Below, in pieces: positions 32,577 to 40,971 of a stretch of 64,000 bases of DNA. This DNA is from Pseudomonas frederiksbergensis (lineage in GTDB: Bacteria > Pseudomonadota > Gammaproteobacteria > Pseudomonadales > Pseudomonadaceae): NCBI RefSeq assembly GCF_001952935.1, contig NZ_CP018319.1, positions 4,050,001 through 4,114,000 on the forward strand, given 5' to 3'. The notes beneath the pieces were generated by a model. The model was not told where the DNA came from. It worked only from the letters and a program-made list of their open reading frames with translations, and did not search any database. Every line of letters begins with the position of its first letter. Within the stretch, counting starts at the first letter, position 1. Made by a program: the position numbers and the translations under genes.

Positions 32577-33638
32577 ATGAGCGAACGAACGACTTCTGCA
32601 AGCTGGGCGATGGGGATTGTCAAAGCACTGGAGATGGACGGTCTGGATTGCCGGGTGCTGTTCAAACAGCTGGGGCTCGACTACGCGGCGCTGGATGATC
32701 CGGACGCGCGCTTCCCGCAAGATTCCATGACACGACTGTGGCAACGCGCAGTTGAGCTGTCCGGCAACCCGGCGATTGGCCTGAACATGGGCAAGGTGGT
32801 GCGACCGGCCTCCTTCCATGTGGCGGGCTACGCCTTGATGTCCAGCCAGACCCTGGCCGAAGGCTTTCAACGGCTGGTGCGTTATCAGCGGATCATTGCG
32901 GAAAGTGCCGACCTGAGTTTCCGATTGCTGGAAGAAGGCTACGCGCTGATTCTGACGGTCCACGGCGACCATCTGCCGCCGACCCGGCAGAGTGCCGAAG
33001 CGTCACTGGCTTGTGCCCTGGCGCTGTGCGGCTGGTTGACCGGACGCACCCTGCAACCGCGCAAGGTGCTGCTGCAAGGTGATGAACCCGTCGATATCGA
33101 GCCCTATAAACAAGCCTTTCATGCGCCTTTGGTGTTCAACGCACCGTATGACGCCTTGATCTTCGAGCGCGCTGACATGGAGGCACCGCTGCCTACCGCC
33201 AATGAGGCGATGGCGCTGCTGCATGACCGGTTTGCCGGTGAATACCTGGCGCGGTTTTCCGAGAGTCGCGTGACCCATAAGGCGCGGCAGGTGCTGTGCC
33301 GTTTGCTGCCCCAGGGCGAGCCCAAGCGCGATACCGTGGCGCAGACGCTGCACCTGTCGCAACGCACCTTGCAGCGACGCTTGCAGGAAGAGGGCACGAG
33401 TTTTCAGACGTTGCTGGACGACACCCGGCGTGAACTGGCTGAGCAATACCTGGCGCAGCCGACCATGACCCTGCTGGAAATTGCCTACCTGTTGGGGTTC
33501 GCCGATCCGAGCAATTTCTTCCGCGCCTTCCGGCGCTGGTTCGACACCACACCCGGCGAGTACCGGACGCGGTTGATGGGCGCGCTTGCGCCTGTCAGTG
33601 ACGCCAGAACGCCGGAATACACAGAACAAACACCGTAA
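32577..33638 (+). CDS. AraC-family regulator (OruR/ArgR-like architecture)
   Basis: A 353-aa regulator with the long N-terminal 'arabinose-binding' type domain (GLDCRVLFKQLGLDYAALDD, RYQRIIAESADLSFRLLEEG) and a C-terminal double HTH (DTVAQTLHLSQRTLQRRLQE and LLEIAYLLGFADPSNFFRAFRRW). Typical of the Pseudomonas group controlling ornithine, amine or lipid catabolism; no target is adjacent. I prefer ATG 32577 (AGTGGA upstream) over the GTG at 32568. Its last 44 bp overlap the end of the convergent trkH gene, an unusually long tail-to-tail overlap. Confidence 0.85.
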   Translation: MSERTTSASWAMGIVKALEMDGLDCRVLFKQLGLDYAALDDPDARFPQDSMTRLWQRAVELSGNPAIGLNMGKVVRPASFHVAGYALMSSQTLAEGFQRLVRYQRIIAESADLSFRLLEEGYALILTVHGDHLPPTRQSAEASLACALALCGWLTGRTLQPRKVLLQGDEPVDIEPYKQAFHAPLVFNAPYDALIFERADMEAPLPTANEAMALLHDRFAGEYLARFSESRVTHKARQVLCRLLPQGEPKRDTVAQTLHLSQRTLQRRLQEEGTSFQTLLDDTRRELAEQYLAQPTMTLLEIAYLLGFADPSNFFRAFRRWFDTTPGEYRTRLMGALAPVSDARTPEYTEQTP

Positions 33639-35049
33639 TGATCTCTAGTCGGCCCAGTAGCATGCCGAACGAGAGAATCCACTTGGCGGCGTCCGGCAGT
33701 GTGGCGAAGTTGCCCGCCGGGCCAATGGTCTCACCCAGTCCCGGACCGACGCCGGACACTGTGGCGGCCGCGCCGGTGAGGGCGGTCATCCAGTCCACGC
33801 CGAGCAGCGACAACAGCAGCGCGATCACGCAGATGGTGATGGCGAAGAAGAACGAAAAGGTCAGAATCGAGCGCACGATCTCTTCATCGAGACGGTGACC
33901 GTTGTACTTCTGCTTGATCACCGCGCGCGGGTGAATCAACTGGTTAAGGTTGGCCTTGAGCAGAATGTACGCAACCTGGAAGCGGAAAATCTTGATCCCG
34001 CCAGCGGTCGAGCCCGAGCATCCGCCGATAAAGCCCAGATAGAAGAACAGCATCAGCGAGAAATTGCCCCAGAGGCTGTAGTCCCCCAGCGCAAATCCTG
34101 TGGTCGTGACCACCGAGGTCACGTTCAGCGCCACATGCCGTAATGCCTCCAGCCAATGCAACTGGGTGGTCCACCAATACCAGGTGCCGAGCACCAGCCA
34201 GGTCACCAGCAACATGCCGAGCAAGCCTTGAACCTGCTCATCCTTGATCAGTGCTTTGCGGTTACCGCGCAAGGTCGCTACATACAGGGTGAACGGCAGG
34301 GCACCAAGAATCATGATGACGATCGCGACCCAATGCACTGCAGGCTCCGGCCACTTGGCCAAAGACTGGTCGGAGGTCGAGAAACCACCGGTGGAAATCG
34401 CTGACATCGCGTGGTTGATCGCATCGAACGGACTCATCCCGGCCCACCAGAACGCCAGGCTGCCGAAAATGGTGATGCCGACGTAGGCCGCAACGATCAA
34501 ACGCGCCACCATGTGCGAACGGGGCATGACTTTTTCGGAACGGTCTGACGACTCGGTCTGAAACAGCCGCATGCCGCCGATGCGCAGCAATGGCAGAATC
34601 GCTACCGCCATGCCGATAAAGCCGATGCCGCCGATCCAGTGCAGCAACGAGCGCCACATCAGTATGCCGGGAGACATGTTGTCCAGGCCCGTGAGCACTG
34701 TCGCCCCGGTGGCGGTAATCCCGGACATGCTTTCGAAGAACGAGTCGGTATAGCTGATGTGCTGTGTCAGCAGGAACGGCAGCGCGGCGAAGATGCACAC
34801 CACCAGCCAGCTGCTGACCGTCAGCAGGTACATGTCTCGCGGACGCAGGTGTACATGTTCCGGGCGACCGGGGATGACCAGCGTGAGGCCCGCGAGAAAG
34901 GTAATCATGCTCGCCCAGAGGAACGACGGCAGGTCGCCGGTGCGGTCGAACACCACCAGCGTGCCCATGGGCACGACCATGGCGATGGCCAGGGTGATCA
35001 GGAAGATGCCGATGATGAAACCAATGAGACGTAAGGTCGGCAACGACAT
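33595..35049 (-). CDS. trkH: Trk system potassium uptake protein, TrkH family
   Basis: A 484-aa K+ channel-like membrane subunit with the four P-loop repeats of the Trk/Ktr family: GITATGATVLTGLD, AISTGGFSTSD, VTTTGFALGDY and the fourth around TVSGVGPGLGE, each with the selectivity-filter glycine. It works with the cytoplasmic TrkA gating ring, which is not in this window. The start MSLPTLRLIGF at 35049 is chosen because the first helix follows at once; the frame up to 35148 adds a non-family tail. Its 3' end overlaps the convergent AraC gene. Confidence 0.92.
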   Translation of the reverse strand: MSLPTLRLIGFIIGIFLITLAIAMVVPMGTLVVFDRTGDLPSFLWASMITFLAGLTLVIPGRPEHVHLRPRDMYLLTVSSWLVVCIFAALPFLLTQHISYTDSFFESMSGITATGATVLTGLDNMSPGILMWRSLLHWIGGIGFIGMAVAILPLLRIGGMRLFQTESSDRSEKVMPRSHMVARLIVAAYVGITIFGSLAFWWAGMSPFDAINHAMSAISTGGFSTSDQSLAKWPEPAVHWVAIVIMILGALPFTLYVATLRGNRKALIKDEQVQGLLGMLLVTWLVLGTWYWWTTQLHWLEALRHVALNVTSVVTTTGFALGDYSLWGNFSLMLFFYLGFIGGCSGSTAGGIKIFRFQVAYILLKANLNQLIHPRAVIKQKYNGHRLDEEIVRSILTFSFFFAITICVIALLLSLLGVDWMTALTGAAATVSGVGPGLGETIGPAGNFATLPDAAKWILSFGMLLGRLEIITVFVLCIPAFWRH

Positions 35050-35171
35050 GAAGTCCGCTCGGGCTGAAATAGGGAAGGGCGCCATTCTACCTGTGGCGCC
35101 TGCCATGTAAACCGGCGCCGCCTGCGCAGTTGCAGCTAGAATAGCCAAACATTTTTTTCAGGAGGTGGCCG

Positions 35172-35735
35172 ATGCAGGCTCTCGACGCTTTGCTCAACCG
35201 TGTTTCCGTTCCACGACTGATAGAACCGGCGCCCACCGCAGAACAGCGGGAAGTGCTGTTTGGCGCCGCAATGCGAGCACCAGACCATGGCCACTTGCAG
35301 CCTTGGCGTTTCCTGACCGTCGAAGGCGCGGCGCGCGAGCAAATGGGCGAGTTGCTGGCCGAGGCGGCGAAGCTGCAGGACGGTGAAGTGTCCGAGGCGG
35401 TACTGGATAAGGCGCGTAATGGTCCACTGCGTGCGCCACTGGTGGTGGTGGTGATCGCGCGGTTGCAGGATCACGTCAAATATCCGAAGTCCGAACAACG
35501 GCTGGCGGCGGGTTGTGCCGCTCACGGGATTTTGCTGGCGGCTTATGCGCAAGGGATTGGCGCGGTATGGCGCACGGGCGAACTGGCGTATTCGGAACAT
35601 GTGGCCAAGGGCTTGGGCCTGGCTGAAGGGGAAGAAGTGATCGCGTTCCTTTACCTCGGCACGCCGCAGAAGGAACCGCGCGTGGCGGAGAAAGTCGACC
35701 TGGCCGAATTCGTCAGCGCCTGGCCAGCCGCGTAA
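35172..35735 (+). CDS. nitroreductase family protein (YdjA-like)
   Basis: A 187-aa FMN-binding nitroreductase-fold protein. RAPDHGHLQPWRFLTVEG is the FMN-binding start motif, and GCAAHGILLAAYAQGIGAVWRTG and EEVIAFLYLGTP are the later family motifs; length and motifs match YdjA, the short monodomain branch. Ribosome site CAGGAGGTGG lies 5 nt before ATG 35172. Physiological substrate unknown. Single gene, divergent from trkH. Confidence 0.88.
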   Translation: MQALDALLNRVSVPRLIEPAPTAEQREVLFGAAMRAPDHGHLQPWRFLTVEGAAREQMGELLAEAAKLQDGEVSEAVLDKARNGPLRAPLVVVVIARLQDHVKYPKSEQRLAAGCAAHGILLAAYAQGIGAVWRTGELAYSEHVAKGLGLAEGEEVIAFLYLGTPQKEPRVAEKVDLAEFVSAWPAA

Positions 35736-35736
35736 G

Positions 35737-35841
35737 GATCGTTCCCACGCTCTGCGTGGGAATGCCTCAAGGGATGCTCCGCGTTCCAATGGGACGCAGA
35801 GCGTCCCGGGCTGCATTCCCACGCGGAGCGTGGGAACGATC
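35737..35841. repeat. 110-bp palindromic element, copy D
   Basis: Same ends and internal hairpins as copy A; fills the 108-bp gap between the convergent nitroreductase and cpxA genes completely, starting 2 nt after one stop codon and ending 3 nt before the other. Confidence 0.92.
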
Positions 35842-35843
35842 AT

Positions 35844-37178
35844 CTAAGTGGCGACTCCCGGCACTAACGGTAATTCGAGGCTGGCGATGAACCCGCCATC
35901 GGGATGATTAGCCAGCACCAGACTCCCGCCATGCCGTTCCGCCGCACGGCGCGCAATCGCCAATCCCAAGCCATGGCCGGCCGCCGTCTGCCCCGGTGCC
36001 CGGTAGAACGGCTCGCCCAATTGGCTCAAATGCGCAGCCTCTACACCCGGGCCATGATCGCGCACACTGACCACAATCCGCTCACCCTGGCGCACCGCCT
36101 GCATTTCAATCGATTGCCCCACCGGGTTAAACCGTTGAGCATTACGCAGCAGGTTGTCGACGGCGCGCTCGATCATCGTCGGCCAGCCTTTAAGGTTCAG
36201 ATTCGACTCGGCCTCAAGGTGCACGTTCTGCTCCGGCGAACCCAATTGAGCATCCTTTTGCAACGTGTTGATCAGCGCATTGAGATCAATCTCTTCAGCG
36301 CTGGCGTTGTCGGCATCGACCCGCGCCAGAACCAGGATTTCGCTGATCAGCGCTTCCAGTCGGTCGCACTCTCGAGTGAGGCGCGGCCAGAGTTTTTGCC
36401 GTTCTTCAGGGTTGGCTCGCTCGGCCAGTGCCAGCGCGATGCGCAGCCGGGCAAGCGGCGAACGCAGCTCGTGGGACACATCCCGCAGCAACTGCCGCTG
36501 GCTGCCGATCAGACTTTGCAGGCGCGCGCCCATGCGGTTGAAGTCGTTGGCCAGCACGCCGAATTCATCGCGCCGGTTGGCCAGTTTCACCAGGCTGTTT
36601 TGTTGGTAAGTGGTTTGCCCCAGGTCATGCACCGCGCCGCGCAAGCGATTGAGTGGGCGAGTAATGGACATTGTCACGAACAGGCTGAACAAGGTCAGGA
36701 CCACCAGCGCGATACCCAGTGCACTCAGCGGCCAGAGCAGGCTTTCGCGGTGCCACGCGTCAAGTTCGGGGTGCGGAATACGGTAGATCAGCAGGTAAGT
36801 GTCGCCGGTTTTTGCGCTGGTGTACTCATCGGTCAGCCGGCGCCATGGCAGGCGGCGGTCGTCGTTGTTCTGGCGCGCTTCGAAGGCGGCCGCCCGGCGT
36901 GGAAAGGTACCGCGCACCAGCGGATCGCCGCTCTCATTGAGCACTTGAACGTCGATGTGATACTGGCGCTTGCGCTGTTCCAGAATGTCCTGGGCCGCGT
37001 CTTCACCCTGTGATTCGTAGGTTTGCGTCCACTGTTCGGCCAAAGTATTGAGGCCTGGATGGCGGCTGAGAATCCACGCGTCCTGGTTGAGCATGTGCCC
37101 CAGCAGAATGGATAGCCCTGCAACCAGAGCGATGGCCAACCAGAAGCTGGCCAGAATACGCCAGAACAATGAGCGCAC
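35844..37178 (-). CDS. cpxA: sensor histidine kinase, CpxA-like
   Basis: A 444-aa membrane kinase: helix 1 (~7-28), a periplasmic sensor (~29-150), helix 2 (ALGIALVVLTLFSLFVTM), HAMP, a dimerisation/phosphoacceptor H box (LLRDVSHELRSPLARLRIAL) and an ATPase domain with N box (AVDNLLRNAQRF), DHGPGVE and GHGLGLAIAR. The short periplasmic domain and gene order (regulator, CpxP/Spy-like, kinase) mark it as the Pseudomonas CpxA counterpart. The start is GTG at 37178 with GAGGAG upstream. Separated from spy by a hairpin that may lower its expression. Senses envelope stress by analogy. Confidence 0.85.
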   Translation of the reverse strand: MRSLFWRILASFWLAIALVAGLSILLGHMLNQDAWILSRHPGLNTLAEQWTQTYESQGEDAAQDILEQRKRQYHIDVQVLNESGDPLVRGTFPRRAAAFEARQNNDDRRLPWRRLTDEYTSAKTGDTYLLIYRIPHPELDAWHRESLLWPLSALGIALVVLTLFSLFVTMSITRPLNRLRGAVHDLGQTTYQQNSLVKLANRRDEFGVLANDFNRMGARLQSLIGSQRQLLRDVSHELRSPLARLRIALALAERANPEERQKLWPRLTRECDRLEALISEILVLARVDADNASAEEIDLNALINTLQKDAQLGSPEQNVHLEAESNLNLKGWPTMIERAVDNLLRNAQRFNPVGQSIEMQAVRQGERIVVSVRDHGPGVEAAHLSQLGEPFYRAPGQTAAGHGLGLAIARRAAERHGGSLVLANHPDGGFIASLELPLVPGVAT

Positions 37179-37192
37179 AGAAACTCCTCAGC

Positions 37193-37224
37193 AAAGAAAG
37201 CCCAACGGCGATTAACCGTCGGGC
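37193..37224 (-). terminator. weak terminator/attenuator between spy and cpxA
   Basis: On the minus strand AGCCCGACGG pairs with CCGTTGGGCT (one mismatch) and TTTCTTTG follows. Its place between spy (ends 37245) and cpxA (starts 37178) suggests partial termination, giving more Spy than kinase. Confidence 0.55.
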
Positions 37225-37244
37225 TGTGATATGACGCTAGAACA

Positions 37245-37682
37245 TTACTGCGCCTTTTGCGGCTGTTGCGCTTTCCAGGCCTTGAACTCGGCCCATTCGG
37301 CGCGACGTTCAGCCTGTTTTTTCTGGATCTCGTCGAATTGCTTCTGTTGATCCGGTTTCAGCAAGGCACGCACGTCGGCTTCGGCTTTCTTGTGGTTGGC
37401 CGCCATCTCGTCTTTCAGGGCTTTCTGATCGGCTGGCGAGAGTTTTTCCAGGTATTTGTCGACCACTTGCTTACGTTCACGCATCTGCTCGCCCATGATT
37501 TTGCGGATCTGCTCGCGCTGTTCGCGGCTCAGGTCCAGCTGGCTGTACGGGCCTTTGCCGTGCATGCCGTGCATCTGACCGCCATGGTGTGAGCCGTCCA
37601 TCGGGCCGGCACCTTCAGGCATGGCCATGGCAACGGTCGGCAGGGCGGCAGCGAACATCAGAGCGATAAGAGTCTTGCGCAT
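37245..37682 (-). CDS. Spy/CpxP-family periplasmic protein
   Basis: A 145-aa exported protein with signal peptide MRKTLIALMFAAALPTVAMA. A His/Met/Gly-rich stretch (SHHGGQMHGMHGKG) suggests metal binding, and the helical LTxxQ-type region appears as LDLSREQREQIRKIM and LLKPDQQKQFDEI. In CpxP/Spy these form a cradle dimer that chaperones periplasmic proteins and dampens the CpxA sensor. The start is set by AAGGAG before ATG 37682. Lies between cpxR and cpxA on the same strand, with a CpxR box upstream. Confidence 0.88.
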   Translation of the reverse strand: MRKTLIALMFAAALPTVAMAMPEGAGPMDGSHHGGQMHGMHGKGPYSQLDLSREQREQIRKIMGEQMRERKQVVDKYLEKLSPADQKALKDEMAANHKKAEADVRALLKPDQQKQFDEIQKKQAERRAEWAEFKAWKAQQPQKAQ

Positions 37683-37764
37683 GGTGAATCTCCTTGTCTC
37701 GTTCCCGGTACGTTCCGGATGAGTACAGATTACGCAGATCAAGGTCAGCGGCGGTCAGCGGAGC

Positions 37765-37780
37765 GTAAAGCTTAGGTAAA
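37765..37780. promoter_or_regulatory. CpxR box upstream of spy
   Basis: GTAAA at 37765 and GTAAA at 37776 are direct repeats with 11-bp periodicity (6 nt between), the classic CpxR site, written on the plus strand. It lies 83-98 nt upstream of the spy start, placing spy and cpxA under CpxR feedback. Confidence 0.7.
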
Positions 37781-37819
37781 GACGAATTCTCGCCGACCTG
37801 ACAAAACTTACAGCCATCG

Positions 37820-37884
37820 TAGGAGCACGGCTTGCTGGCGATTGCGTCCTTGAGATAGTCATCGCCGGCAAGCCGTGCTCCTAC
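37820..37884. repeat. REPIN (GTAGGAGCACGGCTTGC class)
   Basis: GTAGGAGCACGGCTTGC is answered by GCAAGCCGTGCTCCTAC with a ~30-nt centre. It lies in the cpxR-spy gap, 18 nt after the cpxR stop, where it may separate the two transcripts. Confidence 0.88.
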
Positions 37885-37901
37885 TGGGGATATGTTCGGG
37901 A

Positions 37902-38579
37902 TTAGAGGCTGTAGTAATAGCCGCGGCTGCGCAGGGCCACGATGCGTGGGCGGCCGTCGGGGTGCGGGCCGATCTTTTTGCGCAGGTTGCTGACGTGCAT
38001 GTCCAGGCTGCGGTCGTACAACGTCAGTTTGCGGCCGAGGGCGATTTGCGCCAGTTCCTGTTTGTCCAGCGGCTCGCCGGGTTGCTTGAGCAGGGCTTCG
38101 AGCAAGCGGCTTTCGGAGACGGTGAGGGTGAACTCCTGTTCATCGATGCTGACCACGCCGCGCACCGGACTGAAACACAGGTCGCCCAGTTCGAGCTGAC
38201 TGGACACCGCTGCCGGATGACTGCGGCGCAACACGGCGCGCAGTCGGGCGGTCAGTTCCCGTGGGTCGCATGGTTTGGCCAGGTAATCGTCGGCGCCGAG
38301 TTCCAGGCCGAGGATGCGGTCCAGCGGCTCGCCGCGAGCCGAAAGCATCAGCACCGGCAAGTCCGGGTGATCGCTGCGCAATTGCTTGAGCAGCTCCAGG
38401 CCGCTGCCATCCGGCAGCATCACATCCAGCACCACGGCTGCCGGCGATGTTTCGGCCAGTGCGCGACGGGCGCTCTGACCATCGTGGCAGGCGCGGACCT
38501 GAAAGCCTTCCTGGCTCAGCCAACTGCTCAGGAGCTCACACAGCTCCTGGTCATCATCAATTAATAACAGCTCGCTCAT
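37902..38579 (-). CDS. cpxR: response regulator, CpxR-like (OmpR family)
   Basis: A 225-aa regulator. The receiver domain has the acidic pocket DDD (LLLIDDDQEL), phosphoacceptor Asp in VVLDVMLPDGSG, Thr/Ser switch in LMLSARGE and Lys in DDYLAKPCDPREL. The winged-helix DNA-binding domain covers ~130-225 with LDMHVSNLRKKIG and RSRGYYYSL. Partner of the CpxA-like kinase downstream; predicted to bind the GTAAA repeat upstream of spy. It lies 7 nt behind the small coiled-coil membrane protein gene, so it may be co-transcribed with it. Confidence 0.88.
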   Translation of the reverse strand: MSELLLIDDDQELCELLSSWLSQEGFQVRACHDGQSARRALAETSPAAVVLDVMLPDGSGLELLKQLRSDHPDLPVLMLSARGEPLDRILGLELGADDYLAKPCDPRELTARLRAVLRRSHPAAVSSQLELGDLCFSPVRGVVSIDEQEFTLTVSESRLLEALLKQPGEPLDKQELAQIALGRKLTLYDRSLDMHVSNLRKKIGPHPDGRPRIVALRSRGYYYSL

Positions 38580-38586
38580 GACTCAC

Positions 38587-39000
38587 TCAATTTAGCCATT
38601 GCCTACGTTTTCTGGTGGCACCACTGGCGAAGATACCGCAGAGCAGCGCCAATAGCGCTACCCCGGCGCCGATGACGAACCACTGTTGCTGATCGGTCAA
38701 TAGACGCGGCAGCGAGCTGCTGGCCTGGGCTTCCTTGAGTTGCAGCTTGAGACGCTGATTCTCTTGGCGCAACCGGCTCAGCTGGGCGCTTTCGCGTTCG
38801 GCATCGGTATTTTGCAGCTGTTTGCTCAGTTCTTCTCGTTGCTGTTCGCTTACCTTCAAGCGCTGTTGCAACTCGGTGATCTGGCTGCCGGCGCTCAGGG
38901 ACAGCGGTGTCGAGCTGCCGCCCTCGGCGCTTTCTTCACCGTGGGCAGGGGCCACAATCGACAACGTCACCAACATCAGACACAACGGACCTTTGCGCAT
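38587..39000 (-). CDS. small coiled-coil membrane protein, unknown function
   Basis: A 137-aa protein with a signal peptide (MRKGPLCLMLVTLSIVAPAHG), a Ser-rich stretch, a strong coiled coil (ELQQRLKVSEQQREELSKQL...LKLQLKEAQA, ~45-95) and a C-terminal helix (WFVIGAGVALLALLCGIFAS) ending in basic residues. This is the layout of the C-terminal half of TIGR04211-type SH3 proteins, but no SH3 domain is seen. The start at 39000 is set by AGGAGTGG and the signal peptide. Its closeness to cpxR (7 nt) suggests an envelope role. Confidence 0.7.
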   Translation of the reverse strand: MRKGPLCLMLVTLSIVAPAHGEESAEGGSSTPLSLSAGSQITELQQRLKVSEQQREELSKQLQNTDAERESAQLSRLRQENQRLKLQLKEAQASSSLPRLLTDQQQWFVIGAGVALLALLCGIFASGATRKRRQWLN

Positions 39001-39109
39001 CGCCACTCCTGATTCCAATACGAGTATTGGGCAGGTTGTCGGCCGGCAAACGAGAATAATGAGCGTTGAGAGCGCGATGAACCGATAAGGTTCATCGTGC
39101 GGGGAGAAA

Positions 39110-39409
39110 TTACGGCAGGACTTGCTTGAACGGCTTGACCGAAACGTTGGCGTAGACACCTGCGGCGATATACGGATCAGCGTCGGCCCAGGCCTGTGCG
39201 GCGCTCAGGGAGTCGAACTCGGCGACGATCAGGCTGCCGGTGAAACCCGCGGCGCCCGGATCATTGCTGTCGACTGCCGGGTGTGGACCGGCCAAAACGA
39301 TGCGACCTTCACCTTTGAGCGTTTGCAGGCGCTCAAGGTGTGCAGGCCGTGCGGCCAGGCGGGCTTCCAGGGAGTTGGCGACGTCTGTGGCAATGATTGC
39401 GTAAAGCAT
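39110..39409 (-). CDS. YciI-family protein
   Basis: A 99-aa protein of the YciI fold (dimeric alpha/beta ferredoxin-like). The family His-Asp pair is seen as ARPAHLERLQ with a later ADADPYIAAGVYANVSVKPFKQV. Function in the family is uncertain; some members are decarboxylases/dehalogenases or accessory enzymes. The start at 39409 lies 1 nt after the yciB stop, so translation is coupled. Gene order yciB-yciI is conserved in gamma-proteobacteria. Confidence 0.9.
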   Translation of the reverse strand: MLYAIIATDVANSLEARLAARPAHLERLQTLKGEGRIVLAGPHPAVDSNDPGAAGFTGSLIVAEFDSLSAAQAWADADPYIAAGVYANVSVKPFKQVLP

Positions 39410-39410
39410 G

Positions 39411-40007
39411 TCAGTCCTCGGTTTTTGGCGTAGTGGTATCGGCGTCATGCAGGTGGCGGGACAGGTAGATACCCTGCGCGACCAGGAACAGCAACGTCAT
39501 GCCCAGGCTGCCGAAGACTTTGAAGTCGACCCAGTATTCCTGGAACGTGAACGCGACGAACAGGTTGGCGGCACCGCAAAACAGGAAAAAGCCGATCCAG
39601 GCGATGTTCAGGCGAGTCCAGACCGGCTCCGGCAGGGTCAGCGCGTGGCCCATGATGCGTTTGATCAGCAATTGCTCGCCGATGAAGTGGCTGCCGATGA
39701 ACGCCAGGGCGAACAGCCAGTTCACGACCGGCGCTTTCCATTTCAGGAAGGTTTCGCTGTGGAACGCCAGGGTCAGGCTACCGAAGACCAGGCAGGCGAT
39801 GAGGGTCAGCCACTGGCTCTTCTCCAGCTTGCGCTGCTTGATGAACAGCGTGCCGTAAACCACCAGGGAGCTGAGGATCAGCATGGCAGTGGCGCTGTAG
39901 ATACCGCCTACAGTGACCTCGTGACCAGCGATGTCGACGACCCGGGGATCGAGTTTAAAGACGATGAAGAACAGCAGAAGCGGGATGAAATCGACGAATT
40001 GTTTCAC
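39411..40007 (-). CDS. yciB: septation protein A / intracellular septation membrane protein YciB
   Basis: A 198-aa membrane protein with five or six helices. The start KQFVDFIPLLLFFIVFKLDP and internal TFLKWKAPVVNWLFALAF and NIAWIGFFLFCGAANLFVAF with the end motif FKVFGSLGMTLLF are the IspZ/YciB hallmarks. It takes part in envelope/septum organisation in enterobacteria. The GTG at 40007 is preferred since the family begins MKQF; an ATG at 40046 would add 13 unlike residues. Coupled to yciI. Confidence 0.9.
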   Translation of the reverse strand: MKQFVDFIPLLLFFIVFKLDPRVVDIAGHEVTVGGIYSATAMLILSSLVVYGTLFIKQRKLEKSQWLTLIACLVFGSLTLAFHSETFLKWKAPVVNWLFALAFIGSHFIGEQLLIKRIMGHALTLPEPVWTRLNIAWIGFFLFCGAANLFVAFTFQEYWVDFKVFGSLGMTLLFLVAQGIYLSRHLHDADTTTPKTED

Positions 40008-40094
40008 AGTGGCAGCCAGAAGCAGGATGTGGCGGCATAATAACAAACATATGGGCGCGCGATAGCGTCAGCTGATTTGAGGTAAAAAAGTCCT

Positions 40095-40958
40095 GTGAAT
40101 GTTGATTTGCACTGCCATAGCACGGCCTCCGATGGCGCTCTCGCGCCTGCAGTACTGGTTGCGCGTGCGTTTGAGAAAGGCGTGCGAGTCCTGGCCTTGA
40201 CCGATCACGACACCCTCGAGGGCCTCGACGAGGCTCGCAGTGCGGCGACCGCGCTGGGGATGCAACTGGTCAACGGCGTCGAGTTGTCCTGCACCTGGGG
40301 CGGCGCGACCATTCACGTGCTGGGCTATGGTTTCGACGTCAACGCTGTGCCGTTGGTCGAAGCCATCGCAAAATTGCACGATGGCCGCTGGCTACGGTCC
40401 GAAGAAATAAGCCGCAAGTTGGCGTTGAAAGGCATGCCGGGTGCGCTGGAAGGTGCCCGGGCCATCCAGCAGGAACTGGGCGACAGCGGCAACGCGCCGG
40501 CCCGCCCGCATTTCGCCGACTGGATGGTGCGTGAAGGTTTCGTCAAGGATCGCGCCGAAGCGTTCCGCAAATGGCTGGGCGCCGGCAAGCTGGGGGACGT
40601 CAAGCAACACTGGCCGACCCTGGAAGACACGGTCGAAACCCTGCGTGCCGCCAAGGCCTGGGTCAGCCTTGCGCATCCGTGGCACTACGATTTCACTCGC
40701 AGCAAGCGTCGCCGGCTGATTTCTGACTATATTCAAGCTGGGGGCCACGCTATCGAAGTGGTCAATGGCCATCAGCCCGCCGAGCAAGTGGGCAGCCTGG
40801 CGATTCTCGCCCGTGAGTTCGGTCTGCTGGTCAGCGCCGGCAGTGATTTTCATGGCCCTGGAGGCTGGTCCGAGATCGGTGAGTACCGCCCGCTTCCGGA
40901 AGATTTGCCACCACTGTGGTGTCGATTCAAACATGACCCAATTATTGCCGCCGTCTGA
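40095..40958 (+). CDS. PHP-domain phosphatase (RNase AM/YciV-like)
   Basis: A 287-aa PHP-family metal-dependent phosphoesterase. Motifs: VDLHCHSTASDG (HxH), LALTDHDTLEG (DHD), VNGVELSC (E), SLAHPW (H) and SAGSDFHGP (DxH), i.e. the full trinuclear site. The length and motifs match YciV (RNase AM), which removes 5' nucleotides from rRNA precursors and also acts on 3',5'-nucleoside bisphosphates. Start codon GTG at 40095; a GAGG lies about 14 nt upstream. It begins a plus-strand run with yciO, scpA and scpB. Confidence 0.9.
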   Translation: MNVDLHCHSTASDGALAPAVLVARAFEKGVRVLALTDHDTLEGLDEARSAATALGMQLVNGVELSCTWGGATIHVLGYGFDVNAVPLVEAIAKLHDGRWLRSEEISRKLALKGMPGALEGARAIQQELGDSGNAPARPHFADWMVREGFVKDRAEAFRKWLGAGKLGDVKQHWPTLEDTVETLRAAKAWVSLAHPWHYDFTRSKRRRLISDYIQAGGHAIEVVNGHQPAEQVGSLAILAREFGLLVSAGSDFHGPGGWSEIGEYRPLPEDLPPLWCRFKHDPIIAAV

Positions 40959-40971
40959 ACAGGTAGAGAAT

